Below are positions 9,201 to 18,020 of a stretch of 32,805 nt of DNA, piece by piece. The stretch comes from Temnopleurus reevesii (taxonomy: Eukaryota > Echinodermata > Echinoidea > Temnopleuroida > Temnopleuridae). The stretch lies in contig BQKZ01009222.1 in the NCBI GenBank assembly GCA_036244855.1, positions 1 through 32,805 on the forward strand, written 5' to 3'. Under the pieces are notes generated by a model. That model saw only the letters and a program-made list of their open reading frames with translations, had not been told where the DNA came from and searched no databases. The translations under genes and the position numbers were made by a program. How positions within the stretch are numbered: position 1 is the first letter of the stretch; the number at the start of each line of letters is the position of its first letter.

Positions 9201-12200
9201 AATACCCCATACAGCTCCAGCCATTTCCCATCTATTTAAATGTATCCCTTTATATCCTGCTCCCAGTCATACTGCTGATTATTTTTTCATGTGAATATAC
9301 CAATAGATGAATAAATTAGAGAGAGAGAAAAAGAAGGAAAAGATGAGAGAAGAAGAGGGATCGTAAAGGTGAAACTGGAGCTGGTCTTCAAATATCCTTG
9401 ATCCTTCAGGTACATTGATAATGGTGAATGTCATGTTTATGTTGCTGATATGTTTTGATTTATCTTCTCTTTCCAGGGAGCCCCAGGAGCTGGAGGAGCA
9501 TCGGTGGATATGACTCAAGGTGAATACTGTTCTCCATGTTGCATACTGTATGATAACTCTCTGAATGCGATTGAATGTGGCATGCTAACTTTTGTGCCTC
9601 CCTTCCTTGGAAAGTATACTCATTATTTAAACACGCCTGCTCTCTAGTTACCTATTTACAGGTGTGAAGGGATAAAGAAAAAAAGAAGCTAATTTACTTC
9701 AAGTAGGATGTGAAAAAGTACGCTCAAGGCCACGTTTGAATGATTCCAAGGAACTGGCATTAGGTATAGAACATCCATAGCTTTCCTGGCTCGAATTTGG
9801 ATTAATTCCTTTATTATCTGACGGGAGGTAGATTTATTTCAATGACAATGTCTTTTCATTTAGACATAGAAAATTAGTCATAAAGCTTGATTCATGTTTG
9901 CACTTGAAACATTAAGAAGTAAATATTTAGAATTTGAAGAAGATTGTGGAAGTAGACATTCCCAAAAGAAAATATCTGATATTGATATTGTTATATGGGA
10001 TCCTAATTGTCAGGTGATATCGCTTGACATCAGCTGTATGCGGATGTCCAAAAGGTCTTTTTTGTTGTTGTGGTGTAGTGGTTTAGACTCTCGCCTTTCA
10101 ACTCGAGGGCCGTAGGTTGCAATCCCACCCGTGACGTTGATTTCTTTCAGCAAGAAATTCATTGCCATATGCTACACTAAACCCAGGTGAGGTGAATGGG
10201 TACCGGAGAGGAATTTTTTCCTTAAAATGCAGCATACTACTTTTAGTTGCACCACTAAAGCCAGGGTAATTATGCTACATTGTAGAGCGCTTAGGGATGA
10301 CTGATAAAGTTAGTGTTATGCGCTATACAAGAACATGAAATTAATATTATCATAATTTATGTTTTTTTTAATAACTCTCTTTCTAGATGGTTTCATGAAG
10401 GCAGTAGAGCGTGATGCAGCAGAGAGATACGAGAGGAGGAAGAAAGCGAAGGAGAGAGCGACAGAATGGAAGGATAAAGGGAACGGAGAATTCAAGGATG
10501 GAAACTATGAGAAAGCCATCGAGTATTACACAGAGGGCCTCTCTCATCTCAAAGACTTTGGTGTTCTTTATACCAACCGAGCCCAGGTTCGTAAACTCTG
10601 ACACCATCCATCAAAATATGCATCCAATCCAGCTCTAACCCTAATCCAGTGCTAACCCTCCGAGAGCTAGCCAGTGTTACTGAGTATTGGAAAATTTGGC
10701 TGCATCCTTTAATTCAAAGGCAAATTAATCTTATTCAGTAATTTTATGGTTTGCAGTTCAATGTACCTATCATGGAAAGGCGATACTTTTGTTGTTGTGA
10801 TAATACAACTTTTGTTCTTGAAATCACAAAATAAGATTCTATAATTTATAAGGCCAACCCCATATGCGGCGACCTCAAAATATGGGCTTCTGAAGAAGGC
10901 TAATGCCTCCAAAGGCTTAAATTTGTAATCAGAATACCTATCGTTCAAGTATCAGCGTTGGTTTTCATTTTTATCAGCAAGAAATGCATCCAGTAACAAC
11001 TGCACTCAATTCAGGGGAAAAAATGAGTACCTGGTATGTATCTATTCCTTGAAATGTTGAAAATATAGTGTTACATATGACTATCTTCCTAATGCTTTTA
11101 CAAAATACTGTTTTGCTTGATTAGCATACAACAAAATTAGGATGTATGAAGAAGCTATTTTGAACTGAAATTTGATCCTGAGGCCTAAACCTCAAAATTA
11201 ATTTGAATTAAATTGAATTAAATCTTCCAAAGGAACGTTTACATTTATTGTAGCTACAGTGTTACCTGTTTTCCTTGCTAATTCCTTTTGATGAAGTATA
11301 GATGTATTTTTTTTTAGATTTGAGGCATACAACATGGTTGGGAAATATGAAATTATCACAGACTATAATCAACAATGAGACTTAAACCTTAAAATTAAAC
11401 AATTACAATAGTCATGCTTATATATAATAATAATAATAATACACAACATTTATACAACGCTTAATACAGTATAGCTTTGTATGTGAGCTGCATCAAGGGA
11501 TTATTGGATCAAGTATCAAGTAATACGAAGTGTTTCTAAGCGTTCTGTGCATTATTACCCGGCTATAGCATGGCTACAATTCGGCGCTCACTGCATTCAA
11601 GGAAATTCTTCCTACCGGTACCCATTCACCTCACCGGGGTTGAGTGCAGCACAATGCGGATAAATTTCTTGCTGAAGGAAATTGACGCCATGGGTGNNNN
11701 NNNNNNNNNNNNNNNNNNNNNNNNNNNNNNNNNNNNNNNNNNNNNNNNNNNNNNNNNNNNNNNNNNNNNNNNNNNNNNNNNNNNNNNNNNNNNNNNNNNN
11801 NNNNNNNNNNNNNNNNNNNNNNNNNNNNNNNNNNNNNNNNNNNNNNNNNNNNNNNNNNNNNNNNNNNNNNNNNNNNNNNNNNNNNNNNNNNNNNNNNNNN
11901 NNNNNNNNNNNNNNNNNNNNNNNNNNNNNNNNNNNNNNNNNNNNNNNNNNNNNNNNNNNNNNNNNNNNNNNNNNNNNNNNNNNNNNNNNNNNNNNNNNNN
12001 GCACACATCCACATCCATCTTTTTACAACCCTGTCTGATTTTGTTTTTCATTTCTAGGCCTACAACAAGGTTGGGAGATATGAGGAAGCTATTGCAGACT
12101 GTGATCTCATTCTGAGGCTTGAACCTTCAAAACTCAAAAGCACACATCCACATCCATCTTTTTACAACCCTGTCTGATTTTGTTTTTCATTTCTAGGCCT

Positions 12201-15200
12201 ACAACAAGGTTGGGAGATATGAGGAAGCTATTGCAGACTGTGATCTCATTCTGAGGCTTGAACCTTCAAAACTCAAAAGCACACATCCACATCCATCTTT
12301 TTACAACCCTGTCTGATTTTGTTTTTCATTTCTAGGCCTACAACAAGGTTGGGAGATATGAGGAAGCTATTGCAGACTGTGATCTCATTCTGAGGCTTGA
12401 ACCTTCAAAACTCAAAAGCACACATCCACATCCATCTTTTTACAACCCTGTCTGATTTTGTTTTTCATTTCTAGGCCTACAACAAGGTTGGGAGATATGA
12501 GGAAGCTATTGCAGACTGTGATCTCATTCTGAGGCTTGAACCTTCAAAACTCAAAAGCACACATCCACATCCATCTTTTTACAACCCTGTCTGATTTTGT
12601 TTTTCATTTCTAGGCCTACAACAAGGTTGGGAGATATGAGGAAGCTATTGCAGACTGTGATCTCATTCTGAGGCTTGAACCTTCAAAACTCAAAAGCACA
12701 CATCCACATCCATCTTTTTACAACCCTGTCTGATTTTGTTTTTCATTTCTAGGCCTACAACAAGGTTGGGAGATATGAGGAAGCTATTGCAGACTGTGAT
12801 CTCATTCTGAGGCTTGAACCTTCAAAACTCAAAAGCACACATCCACATCCATCTTTTTACAACCCTGTCTGATTTTGTTTTTCATTTCTAGGCCTACAAC
12901 AAGGTTGGGAGATATGAGGAAGCTATTGCAGACTGTGATCTCATTCTGAGGCTTGAACCTTCAAAACTCAAAAGCACACATCCACATCCATCTTTTTACA
13001 ACCCTGTCTGATTTTGTTTTTCATTTCTAGGCCTACAACAAGGTTGGGAGATATGAGGAAGCTATTGCAGACTGTGATCTCATTCTGAGGCTTGAACCTT
13101 CAAAACTCAAAAGCACACATCCACATCCATCTTTTTACAACCCTGTCTGATTTTGTTTTTCATTTCTAGGCCTACAACAAGGTTGGGAGATATGAGGAAG
13201 CTATTGCAGACTGTGATCTCATTCTGAGGCTTGAACCTTCAAAACTCAAAAGCACACATCCACATCCATCTTTTTACAACCCTGTCTGATTTTGTTTTTC
13301 ATTTCTAGGCCTACAACAAGGTTGGGAGATATGAGGAAGCTATTGCAGACTGTGATCTCATTCTGAGGCTTGAACCTTCAAAACTCAAAAGCACACATCC
13401 ACATCCATCTTTTTACAACCCTGTCTGATTTTGTTTTTCATTTCTAGGCCTACAACAAGGTTGGGAGATATGAGGAAGCTATTGCAGACTGTGATCTCAT
13501 TCTGAGGCTTGAACCTTCAAAACTCAAAAGCACACATCCACATCCATCTTTTTACAACCCTGTCTGATTTTGTTTTTCATTTCTAGGCCTACAACAAGGT
13601 TGGGAGATATGAGGAAGCTATTGCAGACTGTGATCTCATTCTGAGGCTTGAACCTTCAAAACTCAAAAGCACACATCCACATCCATCTTTTTACAACCCT
13701 GTCTGATTTTGTTTTTCATTTCTAGGCCTACAACAAGGTTGGGAGATATGAGGAAGCTATTGCAGACTGTGATCTCATTCTGAGGCTTGAACCTTCAAAA
13801 CTCAAAAGCACACATCCACATCCATCTTTTTACAACCCTGTCTGATTTTGTTTTTCATTTCTAGGCCTACAACAAGGTTGGGAGATATGAGGAAGCTATT
13901 GCAGACTGTGATCTCATTCTGAGGCTTGAACCTTCAAAACTCAAAAGCACACATCCACATCCATCTTTTTACAACCCTGTCTGATTTTGTTTTTCATTTC
14001 TAGGCCTACAACAAGGTTGGGAGATATGAGGAAGCTATTGCAGACTGTGATCTCATTCTGAGGCTTGAACCTTCAAAACTCAAAAGCACACATCCACATC
14101 CATCTTTTTACAACCCTGTCTGATTTTGTTTTTCATTTCTAGGCCTACAACAAGGTTGGGAGATATGAGGAAGCTATTGCAGACTGTGATCTCATTCTGA
14201 GGCTTGAACCTTCAAAACTCAAAAGCACACATCCACATCCATCTTTTTACAACCCTGTCTGATTTTGTTTTTCATTTCTAGGCCTACAACAAGGTTGGGA
14301 GATATGAGGAAGCTATTGCAGACTGTGATCTCATTCTGAGGCTTGAACCTTCAAAACTCAAAAGCACACATCCACATCCATCTTTTTACAACCCTGTCTG
14401 ATTTTGTTTTTCATTTCTAGGCCTACAACAAGGTTGGGAGATATGAGGAAGCTATTGCAGACTGTGATCTCATTCTGAGGCTTGAACCTTCAAAACTCAA
14501 AAGCACACATCCACATCCATCTTTTTACAACCCTGTCTGATTTTGTTTTTCATTTCTAGGCCTACAACAAGGTTGGGAGATATGAGGAAGCTATTGCAGA
14601 CTGTGATCTCATTCTGAGGCTTGAACCTTCAAAACTCAAAAGCACACATCCACATCCATCTTTTTACAACCCTGTCTGATTTTGTTTTTCATTTCTAGGC
14701 CTACAACAAGGTTGGGAGATATGAGGAAGCTATTGCAGACTGTGATCTCATTCTGAGGCTTGAACCTTCAAAACTCAAAAGCACACATCCACATCCATCT
14801 TTTTACAACCCTGTCTGATTTTGTTTTTCATTTCTAGGCCTACAACAAGGTTGGGAGATATGAGGAAGCTATTGCAGACTGTGATCTCATTCTGAGGCTT
14901 GAACCTTCAAAACTCAAAAGCACACATCCACATCCATCTTTTTACAACCCTGTCTGATTTTGTTTTTCATTTCTAGGCCTACAACAAGGTTGGGAGATAT
15001 GAGGAAGCTATTGCAGACTGTGATCTCATTCTGAGGCTTGAACCTTCAAAACTCAAAAGCACACATCCACATCCATCTTTTTACAACCCTGTCTGATTTT
15101 GTTTTTCATTTCTAGGCCTACAACAAGGTTGGGAGATATGAGGAAGCTATTGCAGACTGTGATCTCATTCTGAGGCTTGAACCTTCAAAACTCAAAAGCA

Positions 15201-17698
15201 CACATCCACATCCATCTTTTTACAACCCTGTCTGATTTTGTTTTTCATTTCTAGGCCTACAACAAGGTTGGGAGATATGAGGAAGCTATTGCAGACTGTG
15301 ATCTCATTCTGAGGCTTGAACCTTCAAAACTCAAAAGCACACATCCACATCCATCTTTTTACAACCCTGTCTGATTTTGTTTTTCATTTCTAGGCCTACA
15401 ACAAGGTTGGGAGATATGAGGAAGCTATTGCAGACTGTGATCTCATTCTGAGGCTTGAACCTTCAAAACTCAAAAGCACACATCCACATCCATCTTTTTA
15501 CAACCCTGTCTGATTTTGTTTTTCATTTCTAGGCCTACAACAAGGTTGGGAGATATGAGGAAGCTATTGCAGACTGTGATCTCATTCTGAGGCTTGAACC
15601 TTCAAAACTCAAAAGCACACATCCACATCCATCTTTTTACAACCCTGTCTGATTTTGTTTTTCATTTCTAGGCCTACAACAAGGTTGGGAGATATGAGGA
15701 AGCTATTGCAGACTGTGATCTCATTCTGAGGCTTGAACCTTCAAAACTCAAAAGCACACATCCACATCCATCTTTTTACAACCCTGTCTGATTTTGTTTT
15801 TCATTTCTAGGCCTACAACAAGGTTGGGAGATATGAGGAAGCTATTGCAGACTGTGATCTCATTCTGAGGCTTGAACCTTCAAAACTCAAAAGCACACAT
15901 CCACATCCATCTTTTTACAACCCTGTCTGATTTTGTTTTTCATTTCTAGGCCTACAACAAGGTTGGGAGATATGAGGAAGCTATTGCAGACTGTGATCTC
16001 ATTCTGAGGCTTGAACCTTCAAAACTCAAAAGCACACATCCACATCCATCTTTTTACAACCCTGTCTGATTTTGTTTTTCATTTCTAGGCCTACAACAAG
16101 GTTGGGAGATATGAGGAAGCTATTGCAGACTGTGATCTCATTCTGAGGCTTGAACCTTCAAAACTCAAAAGCACACATCCACATCCATCTTTTTACAACC
16201 CTGTCTGATTTTGTTTTTCATTTCTAGGCCTACAACAAGGTTGGGAGATATGAGGAAGCTATTGCAGACTGTGATCTCATTCTGAGGCTTGAACCTTCAA
16301 AACTCAAAAGCACACATCCACATCCATCTTTTTACAACCCTGTCTGATTTTGTTTTTCATTTCTAGGCCTACAACAAGGTTGGGAGATATGAGGAAGCTA
16401 TTGCAGACTGTGATCTCATTCTGAGGCTTGAACCTTCAAAACTCAAAAGCACACATCCACATCCATCTTTTTACAACCCTGTCTGATTTTGTTTTTCATT
16501 TCTAGGCCTACAACAAGGTTGGGAGATATGAGGAAGCTATTGCAGACTGTGATCTCATTCTGAGGCTTGAACCTTCAAAACTCAAAAGCACACATCCACA
16601 TCCATCTTTTTACAACCCTGTCTGATTTTGTTTTTCATTTCTAGGCCTACAACAAGGTTGGGAGATATGAGGAAGCTATTGCAGACTGTGATCTCATTCT
16701 GAGGCTTGAACCTTCAAAACTCAAAAGCACACATCCACATCCATCTTTTTACAACCCTGTCTGATTTTGTTTTTCATTTCTAGGCCTACAACAAGGTTGG
16801 GAGATATGAGGAAGCTATTGCAGACTGTGATCTCATTCTGAGGCTTGAACCTTCAAAACTCAAAAGCACACATCCACATCCATCTTTTTACAACCCTGTC
16901 TGATTTTGTTTTTCATTTCTAGGCCTACAACAAGGTTGGGAGATATGAGGAAGCTATTGCAGACTGTGATCTCATTCTGAGGCTTGAACCTTCAAAACTC
17001 AAAAGCACACATCCACATCCATCTTTTTACAACCCTGTCTGATTTTGTTTTTCATTTCTAGGCCTACAACAAGGTTGGGAGATATGAGGAAGCTATTGCA
17101 GACTGTGATCTCATTCTGAGGCTTGAACCTTCAAAACTCAAAAGCACACATCCACATCCATCTTTTTACAACCCTGTCTGATTTTGTTTTTCATTTCTAG
17201 GCCTACAACAAGGTTGGGAGATATGAGGAAGCTATTGCAGACTGTGATCTCATTCTGAGGCTTGAACCTTCAAAACTCAAAAGCACACATCCACATCCAT
17301 CTTTTTACAACCCTGTCTGATTTTGTTTTTCATTTCTAGGCCTACAACAAGGTTGGGAGATATGAGGAAGCTATTGCAGACTGTGATCTCATTCTGAGGC
17401 TTGAACCTTCAAAACTCAAAAGCACACATCCACATCCATCTTTTTACAACCCTGTCTGATTTTGTTTTTCATTTCTAGGCCTACAACAAGGTTGGGAGAT
17501 ATGAGGAAGCTATTGCAGACTGTGATCTCATTCTGAGGCTTGAACCTTCAAAACTCAAAAGCACACATCCACATCCATCTTTTTACAACCCTGTCTGATT
17601 TTGTTTTTCATTTCTAGGCCTACAACAAGGTTGGGAGATATGAGGAAGCTATTGCAGACTGTGATCTCATTCTGAGGCTTGAACCTTCAAAACTCAAA
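7969..17698 (+). CDS. TTC12: TTC12 homologue, block B: N-terminal region and TPR exons
   Basis: This block carries the N-terminal part of a TTC12-like protein, a cytoplasmic co-chaperone-like factor needed in known animals for assembly of inner-arm and single-headed axonemal dyneins. Exons at 7969-8114, 9477-9519, 10387-10586 and a repeated exon from 12058 join in phase. They encode a charged leader (RLENEKTVNRTVINQ), a short Gly/Ala linker (GAPGAGGASVDMTQ), a basic coiled stretch (AERYERRKKAKERA), then TPR1 (WKDKGNGEFKDGNYEKAIEY ... VLYTNRAQ) and TPR2 (AYNKVGRYEEAIADCDLILR). The match to human TTC12 as I remember it is clear (KEKGNEAFAEGNYETAI, VLYTNRAQAYMK). No initiator Met exon is visible: exon 7969 starts with two bases of a split codon, so at least one coding exon lies upstream, beyond the join at 7385. 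The third TPR is missing. The identification is firm; the gene model is broken. Confidence 0.88.
8268..8364 (+). pseudogene. decayed copy of exon 7969-8114
   Basis: AGGTCAGATTAGAGAAAGAA, ATCAATCAAGCTGCATTCAA and TGATTCAAGTAAGAAAGTAT match the exon's 3' half and donor. The GTAAGA donor recurs at 8365. Deleted bases in the RTVINQ region break the frame. The (GAT)n tract after the donor is duplicated as well. Confidence 0.75.
8396..8580 (-). mobile_element. possible LINE 3' UTR inserted in a GAT repeat, minus strand
   Basis: TTCAATTCAATTCATATTTA follows a (GAT)n run, and a second (GAT)n run resumes at 8580. The TTCAATTC/TTTATTTC motif resembles inverted (GAATTGAA/AAATAAAT) tails of retroposons in invertebrate genomes. 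There is no coding relic, so the class is uncertain. Confidence 0.35.
8720..8800 (+). pseudogene. second decayed copy of exon 7969-8114
   Basis: TTAGAGAATGAGGAAACCGT, CGACCGGACTGTAATCAATC and AAGCTGCATTCAAGGATA match the exon interior. The copy is then cut by the GAA tract. Its continuation (ATACCCCATACAGCTCC) reappears at about 9202 beyond the tract, so the microsatellite grew inside the copy. Confidence 0.7.
8839..9201 (+). repeat. long GAA/GTA purine-rich microsatellite
   Basis: More than 350 bp of (GAA)n grades into (GTA)n, interrupted by a single N at 9061. The poly-Lys, poly-Leu and poly-Ser frames are products of the repeat and are not genes. A mirror-symmetric purine tract of this kind can form triplex DNA. 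The true length is uncertain because of the N. Confidence 0.95.
9477..9519 (+). CDS. TTC12: TTC12 small exon
   Basis: Acceptor CTCTTTCCAG ends at 9476 and donor GTGAAT starts at 9520. The 43 nt encode GAPGAGGASVDMTQ plus one base and link the charged leader to the TPR region. The phases match both neighbours (0 in, 1 out). It is poorly conserved, so the support is mostly splice sites and phase. Confidence 0.7.
10061..10345 (+). mobile_element. tRNA-Glu-like SINE, full length, plus strand
   Basis: The pol III A box TGGTGTAGTGG (10071-10081), a Glu-type anticodon loop CTTTCAA and the B box GGTTGCAATCC (10115-10125) form a tRNA-like head. The body has the family modules CAGCAAGAAATT, CCCAGGTGAGGTGAATGGGT and GAGCGCTTAG, and the tail has GCGCTATACAAGAAC and ATTATCATAAT. 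It sits in a TTC12 intron. It is not a functional tRNA gene. Confidence 0.85.
10387..10586 (+). CDS. TTC12: TTC12 exon (basic helix plus TPR1)
   Basis: Acceptor TCTTTCTAG ends at 10386 and donor GTTCGT starts at 10587. The exon opens with 2 bases and ends in phase 0. It encodes GFMKAVERDAAERYERRKKA, then TEWKDKGNGEFKDGNYEKAI and VLYTNRAQ. The KGN, NYEKAI and YTNRAQ positions are TPR signatures, and the match to human LKEKGNEAFAEGNYETAI is strong. Confidence 0.93.
10975..11058 (+). mobile_element. SINE body fragment
   Basis: CAGCAAGAAATGCATCC, CTGCACTCAATTCAGG and ATTCCTTGAAATG follow the order of the SINE body, without head or tail. It is a degenerate fragment. Confidence 0.45.
11127..11206 (+). 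pseudogene. decayed copy 1 of the TPR2 exon
   Basis: After TTGATTAG the sequence GCATACAACAAAATTAGGAT, GTATGAAGAAGCTATTTTGA and TTTGATCCTGAGGCCTAAAC parallels the TPR2 exon with frame-breaking changes. Confidence 0.75.
11328..11400 (+). pseudogene. decayed copy 2 of the TPR2 exon
   Basis: GCATACAACATGGTTGGGAA, ATATGAAATTATCACAGACT and GACTTAAACCTTAAAATT match the TPR2 exon, with deletions. It lies 201 bp after the previous copy. These relics show that the exon was really duplicated before the perfect array downstream. Confidence 0.75.
11425..11696 (-). mobile_element. tRNA-Glu-like SINE, minus strand, cut by N run
   Basis: The (ATA)n tail, TTATACAACGCTTAATAC, CATTATTACCCGGCTATAGC, CCATTCACCTCACCGGGGTT and TTTCTTGCTGAAGGAAATTG match the copy at 24016. 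About 55 bp not found in other copies (about 11467-11520) interrupt the tail side. The tRNA head is lost in the N run. Confidence 0.8.
11697..12000. other. assembly gap (304 N)
   Basis: Unknown bases. The gap should contain the missing SINE head and the first base of the TPR-exon array. Reading frames drawn across it are meaningless. Confidence 0.98.
12000..17698 (+). repeat. 41 x 139-bp tandem array of the TPR2 exon and its acceptor
   Basis: Each unit has 58 bp of intron (starting AGCACACATCCACATCC and ending TTTTTCATTTCTAG) and 81 bp of exon. The first exon copy is 12058-12138, the next starts at 12197, and the last ends at 17698. With the N at 12000 counted, 5699 bp is exactly 41 units. 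I saw no base differences between units. No unit has a donor after CTCAAA; read-through gives STHPHPSFYNPV and a stop. The array starts at an N run and ends one base before an N, so an assembly loop is likely. Confidence 0.95.
12058..12138 (+). CDS. TTC12: TTC12 TPR2 exon (first of 41 copies; 3' end missing)
   Basis: Acceptor TTTTTCATTTCTAG ends at 12057 and the exon opens in phase 0, as required after exon 10586. It encodes AYNKVGRYEEAIADCDLILR and LEPSKLK, the counterpart of human [20 protein letters not shown]. The human protein continues into a third TPR helix (AYFHMGKANLALKNY), which is absent. The exon is therefore truncated at the repeat boundary and may continue into bases 1-27 of this window. 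Confidence 0.8.
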
Positions 17699-17723
17699 NA
17701 ATATATGAAATTTCTTATACTAG

Positions 17724-17790
17724 ATACAAAGTAATTCATGTAAGAAGAATGTCTTCCCATCATGCATCTCCTTCATGGGAAACATAGCTC
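17724..17790 (+). pseudogene. truncated copy of exon 17883-18020
   Basis: The acceptor TTATACTAG and ATACAAAGTAATTCATGTAA are followed by an in-frame 3-nt deletion and CCTTCATGGGAAACAT. The copy then departs and reaches a stop (AQIL, TGA). It lies 159 bp upstream of the real exon, and another relic of the same exon start lies at 7295. Confidence 0.8.
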
Positions 17791-17882
17791 AGATTTTATG
17801 AAGTGTCTTTTACTTTTGATTGTAACTTCACTTCCAAACTAGTGAAATTAATTTCTCAAATTTCTTAAATTTCTTATACTAG

Positions 17883-18020
17883 ATACAAAGTAACTCATCT
17901 AAGAAGAACGATGTCTTCCCATCATGCATTTCCTTCATGGGCAACATGGCACACGACCCGGTCATCAGGAAGCAGATCGCTAGCAGAAAGGAATTCTGGG
18001 TAGCCGCTATTAGCGTTCTG
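17883..18020 (+). CDS. TTC12: TTC12 exon (ARM repeat, FMGN motif)
   Basis: Acceptor CTTATACTAG ends at 17882 and donor GTGAGT starts at 18021. It has 46 codons, phase 0 at both ends. It encodes SNSSKKNDVFPSCISFMGNM and AHDPVIRKQIASRKEFWVAA. It matches human [20 protein letters not shown] and directly continues block A. Confidence 0.9.

Noticed and set aside
8775..9231. Long open frames of poly-Leu, poly-Ser and poly-Thr, and poly-Lys on the other strand
   Set aside because: They are translations of the GAA/GTA microsatellite and include an N.
10066..10140. tRNA-Glu gene
   Set aside because: The A and B boxes are present but the acceptor and T arms are not properly paired and a SINE body follows; it is a SINE head.
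11570..12115. Several open frames of over 100 codons on both strands
   Set aside because: Most of each is the 304-N gap; the flanks are SINE and TPR-exon sequence.
12000..17698. CRISPR-like array
   Set aside because: The units are contiguous and identical, with no distinct spacers, and contain a eukaryotic acceptor and exon.
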